From NCBI GenBank assembly GCA_001563965.1, contig LKMS01000096.1, positions 1-5,977 on the forward strand: DNA of 5,977 nt. Direction: 5' to 3'. The notes under the pieces were generated by a model that was not told the origin of the DNA, searched no databases, and was given only the letters and a program-made list of their open reading frames with translations. The translations under genes were made by a program, and so were the position numbers. Shown in pieces: positions 1 through 4,352 of the stretch. Each line of letters starts with the position of its first letter. The stretch's first letter is position 1. The DNA is from Haloferacaceae archaeon PL-Br10_E2g29. GTDB taxonomy: Archaea; Halobacteriota; Halobacteria; Halobacteriales; Haloferacaceae.

Positions 1-90
1 CAGCGATCGATGCAGTTCGACGCCCGCGGCAGTCGCCCCTCGACGAAGGGCGTCGGCCACACCGGCTATCTGGTGTTCGCCCGGTGCTGA
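1..90 (+). CDS. trmI: C-terminal end of a probable tRNA (adenine-N1)-methyltransferase (TrmI-like), 5' truncated
   Basis: Frame 1 is open from the left edge and ends at TGA 88-90, giving 29 residues that end in GVGHTGYLVFARC. The pattern RGSRPST-x-GVGHTGYL-x-FAR matches, from memory, the end of haloarchaeal TrmI proteins. These methylate adenine N1 in the T-loop region of tRNA (positions 57/58) using S-adenosylmethionine. The HTGYL-x-FA strand is the family's closing beta strand. The catalytic Rossmann domain lies outside the window, so no active-site residue can be checked. The gene points the same way as the three that follow, but a 50-bp gap with a TATA-like element separates them, so they probably have their own promoter. 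The identification rests on a short tail only; another methyltransferase is possible. Confidence 0.6.
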   Translation, partial: QRSMQFDARGSRPSTKGVGHTGYLVFARC

Positions 91-108
91 GTTGGCTGTG
101 CGGCAGGT

Positions 109-116
109 CTTTTAGT
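109..116 (+). promoter_or_regulatory. TATA-like element, probable promoter of the three-gene group starting at 141
   Basis: The octamer CTTTTAGT is an AT-rich patch in a GC-rich gap between the TGA at 88-90 and the ATG at 141. Its centre lies about 28 bases before the ATG. Archaeal TATA boxes sit about 25-28 bases before the transcription start, so the transcript would begin at or within a few bases of the ATG. Leaderless mRNAs of this kind are common in haloarchaea. No Shine-Dalgarno sequence is seen before 141, which agrees with this. The call is by position and composition only. Confidence 0.45.
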
Positions 117-140
117 GCGAAAGCCTAACACTCAGACGGT

Positions 141-362
141 ATGGCAGACGACACATCCTCGACGACCGTTGACGAGACGCAAACGTGGCCCGAACTGGCG
201 ATTGGCCTGTACGAACGACTCACTGGCCGCGGCGCCGAAATCGCCTACGAGTTCGAGGAGATGGAGATCGACGTGCCCGACCGCGTCGGCGACGGCGCCG
301 ATCACGCCCGCTGGCGACTCAACGGCACGCTCCGCATTCGCGCGAGCGAACGCGAGGAGTAA
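141..362 (+). CDS. Uncharacterised small haloarchaeal protein (73 aa)
   Basis: I do not recognise a function. The product is small and acidic, with no membrane segment, signal peptide or cysteine. A Thr/Asp-rich N-terminus (residues 1-15) leads into a core beginning WPELAIGLYERLTGRGAEI, then EMEIDVPDRVG and a final strand-like WRLNGTLRIRASE. The look is a helix followed by beta strands, a compact domain rather than a random ORF. The ATG at 141 is preferred because a TATA-like element lies about 28 bases upstream and the previous gene ends at 90. The stop TAA (360-362) is 8 bp before the GTG of the next gene, so the two are almost certainly co-transcribed. The end of this frame (GAGGAG, 354-359) may also serve as a weak ribosome binding site for that gene. 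It resembles short hypothetical proteins I associate with haloarchaeal genomes, but no domain name can be given. Confidence 0.72.
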   Translation: MADDTSSTTVDETQTWPELAIGLYERLTGRGAEIAYEFEEMEIDVPDRVGDGADHARWRLNGTLRIRASEREE

Positions 363-370
363 GTATCGCG

Positions 371-769
371 GTGAGCGACGACCCCACGCGAACGCTCATC
401 GTCGGCGCGGAGCTAACGCTCGAATCCGACGACGCGCGACTCGATATTTCGACCGCAGACGGCACGCTGTTTGTTGACTGTGCCGATCTCGACTCCCTCG
501 TTGCGGCCTACCGGCTCCGCGAGTCGGTACAGGCGACGAGCGAACGGCTCGTTTCGGCCGGTGTGGACGCCGTCGAGGCGACGAACATCGCGTTTTCGGT
601 GCCGGTCGTCGTCCGTGTCGACGGCGTACGCGTTGCCCGGTACGCCCCGCGCGGTTCGGTCGGTCCGCTCGGCCGACTGCTCGGCGGTCGTCCCGTCCGA
701 AGCGACCCACTCGGCGTTGCCCGGGTCGCCGTTCGGCGGCTCCGGGCCGCGCTCAGAGAGCGCCGTTGA
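371..769 (+). CDS. Uncharacterised protein with arginine-rich C-terminal half (132 aa, GTG start)
   Basis: The frame is open upstream, but GTG 371 is the best start: it follows the previous stop by 8 bp, and the purine-rich GAGGAG at 354-359 lies upstream. The product has no internal Met and no Lys, His or Trp. Residues 1-80 are acidic (15 Asp/Glu, 5 Arg) and include a strand-rich start (TLIVGAELTLES) and a helical stretch near 40-65. Residues 81-132 hold 14 Arg against 3 acidic residues, with VVVRVDGVRVARYAP, then GPLGRLLGGRPVR, and a helical RRLRAALRERR end. A basic tail is unusual in a salt-in archaeon and suggests contact with nucleic acid or an acidic membrane surface; this is inference. 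The single Cys37 is not part of a motif. It sits between another orphan gene and a thioredoxin, 19 bp before the latter. No family or function is recognised. Confidence 0.7.
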   Translation: MSDDPTRTLIVGAELTLESDDARLDISTADGTLFVDCADLDSLVAAYRLRESVQATSERLVSAGVDAVEATNIAFSVPVVVRVDGVRVARYAPRGSVGPLGRLLGGRPVRSDPLGVARVAVRRLRAALRERR

Positions 770-788
770 TGGAGACGTCCCTTCCTCA

Positions 789-1187
789 ATGAGTCAGGAT
801 TCCGGTTCCGATCCCGATCCCGATCCCGCGTCGACACCATCCGAGTCGACATCGACAGAACTGAAACCGATGGAGCCAACGCCACTCGCTGGTGCCGCCG
901 ATCTCGATCGCGTCCTCCAACAACACGAGTTCGTCCTCGTTGCATTTACCGCCGACTGGTGCGGCCCATGTCAACAGATGAAGCCGGCGCTTGCGGCGAT
1001 CGCCAGCGAAACCGACACGGTCGTCGTCACCGCCGATGTCGACGACTGTGAATCGGTCGCGTCCGACCACGCGGTTCGCCAGCTCCCGACACAGCTCGTG
1101 TTTGTGGATGGTGAACTGGTCGAACAACTCGTCGGTGCGCAGACGGAGACGCGACTCCGGCGAGTGATTGTGTCGGTTCGGCAATAA
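789..1187 (+). CDS. Thioredoxin family protein with acidic N-terminal tail (132 aa)
   Basis: A thiol-disulfide oxidoreductase expected to reduce disulfides in cytoplasmic proteins. Residues 1-30 form a low-complexity Asp/Ser/Pro/Thr tail including DPDPDP. The thioredoxin fold follows: the beta strand FVLVAFTADW, the active site WCGPC at 57-61, the strand TVVVTADVD near 77-85, and the cis-proline loop QLPT with Pro100, then QLVFVDGELVEQLVG. All key thioredoxin residues are present; Cys87 is an extra cysteine outside the active site. The core of about 103 residues has the usual thioredoxin length. No signal peptide or lipobox is seen, so it should be cytoplasmic. The start at 789 has GGAG at 771-774, slightly far. 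An in-frame ATG at 870 would give a plain 105-residue thioredoxin without the tail, so the true start is uncertain. It probably shares a transcript with the gene ending at 769. Haloarchaea carry several thioredoxins, so no symbol is given. Confidence 0.93.
   Translation: MSQDSGSDPDPDPASTPSESTSTELKPMEPTPLAGAADLDRVLQQHEFVLVAFTADWCGPCQQMKPALAAIASETDTVVVTADVDDCESVASDHAVRQLPTQLVFVDGELVEQLVGAQTETRLRRVIVSVRQ
798..827 (+). repeat. Five tandem hexamers at the start of the thioredoxin gene
   Basis: Five consecutive six-base units run GATTCC, GGTTCC, GATCCC, GATCCC, GATCCC; the last three (810-827) are identical. Each unit is exactly two codons in the thioredoxin frame, giving Asp-Ser, Gly-Ser, then Asp-Pro three times. 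Gain or loss of a unit would lengthen or shorten the acidic tail without breaking the frame. Confidence 0.8.
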
Positions 1188-1220
1188 AAACCGCAAGCCG
1201 GACGATCAGCACCCGTCGGC
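1183..1220 (-). terminator. Hairpin plus T-run, probable terminator of the dehydrogenase transcript
   Basis: Read on the minus strand after the dehydrogenase stop codon (1232-1234), GCCGAC (1220-1215) can pair with GTCCGGC (1203-1197) around an 11-base loop, with one bulged base. Six bases further on comes TTTTT then ATT (1190-1183). Archaeal transcription ends at T-runs on the non-template strand, so the T-run is the more meaningful part. It overlaps the stop codon of the convergent thioredoxin gene. No comparable T-run follows the thioredoxin gene on the plus strand; the nearest is TTTT at 1257-1260, inside the dehydrogenase gene. Confidence 0.45.
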
Positions 1221-1231
1221 CGAAACAGCTC

Positions 1232-4200
1232 CTACGATGAAATCGCGTCAGCCAGCTTTTCGATCGGGTGCGGCGGCGTGCCGTACTGTTTTTCGTAGTC
1301 TTTGAGCTGTGAGCGACACGAGGTGCCGGGGGCGACGACCTCCGTCGCGGGCGACTCCTCGACGGCGTCGAACAGCATACGGCCAATCGCCTGGCTCATC
1401 GAGTAGTGTTCGGCCTCGTAGCCGAACGAGCCGGCCATTCCACAGCAGGTCGTATCGAGCACGTCCACCGCATAGCCCGCTCGTCGCAACACGCCGACTG
1501 CGTGGTGGTCGCGGCTCGCCGCGGTCTGGTGGCAGTGGCCGTGGTAGGCCAGTTCCTCAGACGCCTCGGTGTCGATGGCCGAATCCAGGCGGAACGTATC
1601 GAGGTACTCCATCACGCTGTAGGTGTTGTTGGCGACCATCTCGCTATCGGGCCCCGACAGCAAGTCGCGGTAGTCGTCCTGATACATCACCGCATCGCTG
1701 GGTTCGACACTGATCACGTCGAAGCCGGCTTCGATTTTTGGTGCGAGCGCGTCCACGTTGGCCTCGGCGGTCGCCCGCGAGCGGTCGACCAGACTCTTCG
1801 AGTGCGCCGGCCGGCCGCTGTCGGTCACGTCGTCGGGAATTTCGACGTAGACGCCGGCGGCTTCGAGTGCGCGCACGGCGGCTTTGCCTACCGCCGGTTG
1901 GGTGTAGTTGGTGTAGGGATCCGCGATGAGCAGCGCCTTGCGGTCGGCGTCGCTTTCGCTGACGGTGGGCGTCCGTGAGGCATCCCACTTCTGGAGCGTG
2001 TTGCGTTTGAACGTCGGGAGATCGCGCTCGCGGGCAATGCCGAGCGTTTTCTCCATCACGAGACCGCTGCCGGGAATCTTCGCCGGGAGGTTCGAGACGG
2101 GCGCGAACGTGCTCCCGAGGCTGTAGAGCGTCTCGACGTTCGCAAACAGTTTGTCGCGAAACGGCACGCCGTGGCGCTGGTGGTGTTCGTGTTTCACCTC
2201 GGTTTTGAGCTTCGCGAGGTCGACGCCGCTGGGGCAGTCGCGCTTGCAGCCCTTACAGCCGATACAGAGGTCGAGCACCTCGTGGAGGAACTCGTCGTCG
2301 AACATGTCGTCGGGCAGGTCGCCGCTCATCGACCGCCGGAGCATGTTCGCCCGCCCGCGCGTCGAGGTGATTTCCTCGTTCTCGGTCGCCCGGTAGGTCG
2401 GACACATGATCGAGCCGGTCGTATCCTGGTGGCCCTCACAGCCCGCACAGCCGTGACAGAGTTCGGCCATTCCCTGAAAGCCGTTTTCGTTGGGCCAGTT
2501 GAGCGCCGGCTCGAAGCCCGTCTCGAACCGGTAGTTGCGGTCGTACCGGAGGTTTTCGGTCGGGTCGAAGTCGCCACAGACGTTGCCGGGATTCAACAGT
2601 CCCTGTGGGTCGAACGCGCGTTTGAGCGCCTGAAACGACGCCCACAGCTCGTCGCCGTACAGCTTGCGGTTCCACGTGGTTCGCGCGCGGCCGTCGCCGT
2701 GTTCGCCCGAGACCGAGCCGCCGTACTCGATGACGAGGTCGGTGATAGCGTCCGAAATTTCGAGCATCGTCTGGACGCCGTCTTCGGATTTGAGGTTCAA
2801 CAGCGGCCGAATGTGCAACACGCCCGGTCCGGCATGCGCGTAGTACGACGCAAACGTGTCGTGTTCGTCGAACAGTTCCTGGATGTCGGCGACGTACTCG
2901 GGCAGGTTTTCTGCAGGTACGGCCGTGTCCTCGACGAACGGCCAGTGTTTGTCGTCACCCGTTCGCGAGAGGAGAATGGGAAGACCGGCCTTCCGCATCT
3001 TCCAGAACTTGGCCTGTCGGTCGGCGTCGTACGCTTCGAGCGCGTCGGTCGCGTTGATCGACTCGTCGGTCGTCGTTGCCGCGGAACTGGCCTCGACCGC
3101 CGCGTCGTAGCCGGGCAACCGATCGGCCAGCAGGTTCGCGACTTTCTGTTTCCCGTCATCGACCGAGTCGGCGTAAAACTCGACCAACAGCGTCGAGTTG
3201 GTACCGTCGGGCAGGATGTCGACGACCGGCGCGAACTCGGCGGTGTCGCGCGCGAGATCCAACAGGACGTCGTCCATCACCTCAACTGCGGCAGGGTCGT
3301 GTTCGAGAATCGGGGCGACATCGCGCATGGCCGCGATCACGTCGTCGTAGGTGAGCAGGACGACCGAGGTTTCGTTCGGCACGGGTTCGAGCGAGACGGT
3401 CGCCTTCGTGACAATGCCAAGCGTCCCTTCGCTGCCCGCGAGGAGTCTGCCCACGTTGACCTCGCCGCGCTCGTCGGCGTCTTCGAGCAGTTTGTCGAAG
3501 TTGTACCCCGACACGTTGCGCATCAGATCGGGGTACTTGGCCTCGATTTCGTCGCGTTTGTGTTGGAGCACGTCGGAGACAACGTGGTACACCTGGTCTT
3601 TGATTCCCGTTTCGGGATCGTCGGGGTCGACGTCGGCCGCGCGGTCGTGGAGTTCCTCGATGGGCATCCAGTCGAACGTCGTCACCGACCCGTCCGCGAG
3701 AACGACTTCGACGTCCTCGAGATAGCCATCGGCTTTCTCGTATTTGAGCGAGTGTGCGCCCGTGGTGTTGTTGCCGATACAGCCGCCGAGGACGCTCTTG
3801 TCGCCCCATGCGGGGTCGGGCGCGTACTTCAGCCCGTGTTCGGCGAGTCGGTTGTTGAGTCGGCCGAGCGTAATGCCCGGTTGGGCGGTCACGGTCGCCG
3901 CCTCGGGGTCGACGTCGAGAATCGCGTTGAACCGTTTTTTGAAGTCGAGGACGACCGCCTCGTTCACGGTTTGGCCCGCAAGGCTCGTCCCGCCGCCGCG
4001 CGGCAACACGGGAATCTCGTTGTCCGCACAGTAGGACATGACCGCCTGGACATCCGCGGTCGATTCGGGGACGACAACGCCGATCGGAAGTTGGTGGTAG
4101 GCGCTGGCGTCGGTCGCAAACAGGTTTCGGGTGTAGCTGTCGAAGCGAACGCTCCCCTCGACGAGTTCCTCGAGATCGGCGACGAGGTCGGGATTCTCGA

Positions 4201-4279
4201 CCGAATCGCTTCGATAGTCGTAGTTCGCACGTGGATCGGCGGCCGGATCGGCCGGTGGCGTTGGTGTGGTCTTGCTCAT
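1232..4279 (-). CDS. dld: FAD and Fe-S cluster dehydrogenase, probable D-lactate dehydrogenase (Dld/YdiJ type, 1015 aa)
   Basis: Predicted to oxidise a D-2-hydroxyacid, most likely D-lactate to pyruvate, passing electrons from FAD through Fe-S clusters. Domains in order: an FAD-binding PCMH-type domain (about 60-300) with PRGGGTSLAGQ at 93-103, GGCIGNNTTGAHS near 165-177 and LAGSEGTLGIVT near 280-291; an FAD-linked oxidase C-terminal domain (about 300-570) with HAGPGVLH at 482-489 and GEHGDG at 525-530, whose His482, His489 and Glu526 correspond to the metal site known in 2-hydroxyacid dehydrogenases of this fold; a first cysteine cluster (C608, C611, C614, C626); a classical 4Fe-4S motif (C672, C675, C678, C682-Pro); and one CCG-type domain (C916 in CHQ, C945-C946 in CCGMAG, C988). 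Length and layout match the E. coli YdiJ type, about 1018 residues. No signal peptide or membrane segment is seen. YdiJ has been linked to D-2-hydroxyglutarate, so the substrate is not certain; the lactate permease upstream favours lactate. Confidence 0.9.
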   Translation of the reverse strand: MSKTTPTPPADPAADPRANYDYRSDSVENPDLVADLEELVEGSVRFDSYTRNLFATDASAYHQLPIGVVVPESTADVQAVMSYCADNEIPVLPRGGGTSLAGQTVNEAVVLDFKKRFNAILDVDPEAATVTAQPGITLGRLNNRLAEHGLKYAPDPAWGDKSVLGGCIGNNTTGAHSLKYEKADGYLEDVEVVLADGSVTTFDWMPIEELHDRAADVDPDDPETGIKDQVYHVVSDVLQHKRDEIEAKYPDLMRNVSGYNFDKLLEDADERGEVNVGRLLAGSEGTLGIVTKATVSLEPVPNETSVVLLTYDDVIAAMRDVAPILEHDPAAVEVMDDVLLDLARDTAEFAPVVDILPDGTNSTLLVEFYADSVDDGKQKVANLLADRLPGYDAAVEASSAATTTDESINATDALEAYDADRQAKFWKMRKAGLPILLSRTGDDKHWPFVEDTAVPAENLPEYVADIQELFDEHDTFASYYAHAGPGVLHIRPLLNLKSEDGVQTMLEISDAITDLVIEYGGSVSGEHGDGRARTTWNRKLYGDELWASFQALKRAFDPQGLLNPGNVCGDFDPTENLRYDRNYRFETGFEPALNWPNENGFQGMAELCHGCAGCEGHQDTTGSIMCPTYRATENEEITSTRGRANMLRRSMSGDLPDDMFDDEFLHEVLDLCIGCKGCKRDCPSGVDLAKLKTEVKHEHHQRHGVPFRDKLFANVETLYSLGSTFAPVSNLPAKIPGSGLVMEKTLGIARERDLPTFKRNTLQKWDASRTPTVSESDADRKALLIADPYTNYTQPAVGKAAVRALEAAGVYVEIPDDVTDSGRPAHSKSLVDRSRATAEANVDALAPKIEAGFDVISVEPSDAVMYQDDYRDLLSGPDSEMVANNTYSVMEYLDTFRLDSAIDTEASEELAYHGHCHQTAASRDHHAVGVLRRAGYAVDVLDTTCCGMAGSFGYEAEHYSMSQAIGRMLFDAVEESPATEVVAPGTSCRSQLKDYEKQYGTPPHPIEKLADAISS

Positions 4280-4340
4280 GGGTGGGTCTTGTTAGCGTGA
4301 TGTAGGGATGGTGTGTGAATGAATGTTAAGATTGGTGTGG
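4261..4340. repeat. Direct 9-bp repeat TTGGTGTGG around the dehydrogenase start
   Basis: TTGGTGTGG occurs at 4261-4269, in codons 4-7 of the dehydrogenase, and again at 4332-4340 in the gap upstream. The core TGGTGTG occurs a third time at 4309-4315. On the coding strand the 9-mer reads CCACACCAA. The outer copies are 71 bp apart, the inner one 24 bp from the upstream copy. They could be operator half-sites, but the downstream copy also encodes a Thr/Pro-rich stretch, so chance is possible. Confidence 0.3.
4323..4330 (-). promoter_or_regulatory. Weak TATA-like element upstream of the dehydrogenase gene
   Basis: In the 73-bp gap between permease and dehydrogenase, the minus strand reads CTTAACAT, the most TATA-like stretch there. 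Its centre is about 47 bases before the ATG at 4279, which would place a transcript start near 4300 and leave a leader of about 20 bases. No Shine-Dalgarno sequence precedes the ATG, and no T-run terminator for the permease is seen in the gap, so simple read-through from the permease promoter is equally possible. Confidence 0.3.
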
Positions 4341-4352
4341 GTTCGCCGACCG

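Noticed and set aside
185..370. A longer version of the 371-769 gene, starting at ATG 185.
   Set aside because: It would overlap nearly all of the 141-362 gene in another frame, and the added residues are Arg-rich out-of-frame sequence. The GTG at 371 fits the gene spacing far better.
141..769. The two small orphan genes as one gene broken by a frameshift.
   Set aside because: The first frame ends in a complete stop and the second starts 8 bp later with its own GTG and upstream GAGGAG. Both products look like complete small domains, so a normal gene pair is the simpler reading.
1406..1978. A 190-codon plus-strand open frame opposite the Fe-S/CCG part of the dehydrogenase.
   Set aside because: It is again in register with the real gene, and no start signal or domain is visible.
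2171..4300. A 709-codon open frame on the plus strand opposite the dehydrogenase gene.
   Set aside because: Its codons line up exactly with those of the dehydrogenase on the other strand. In that register, antisense stops arise only from sense TTA, CTA or TCA codons, which are rare in GC-rich haloarchaeal genes. The frame stays open by codon bias; its product is a reversed echo with no recognisable domain.
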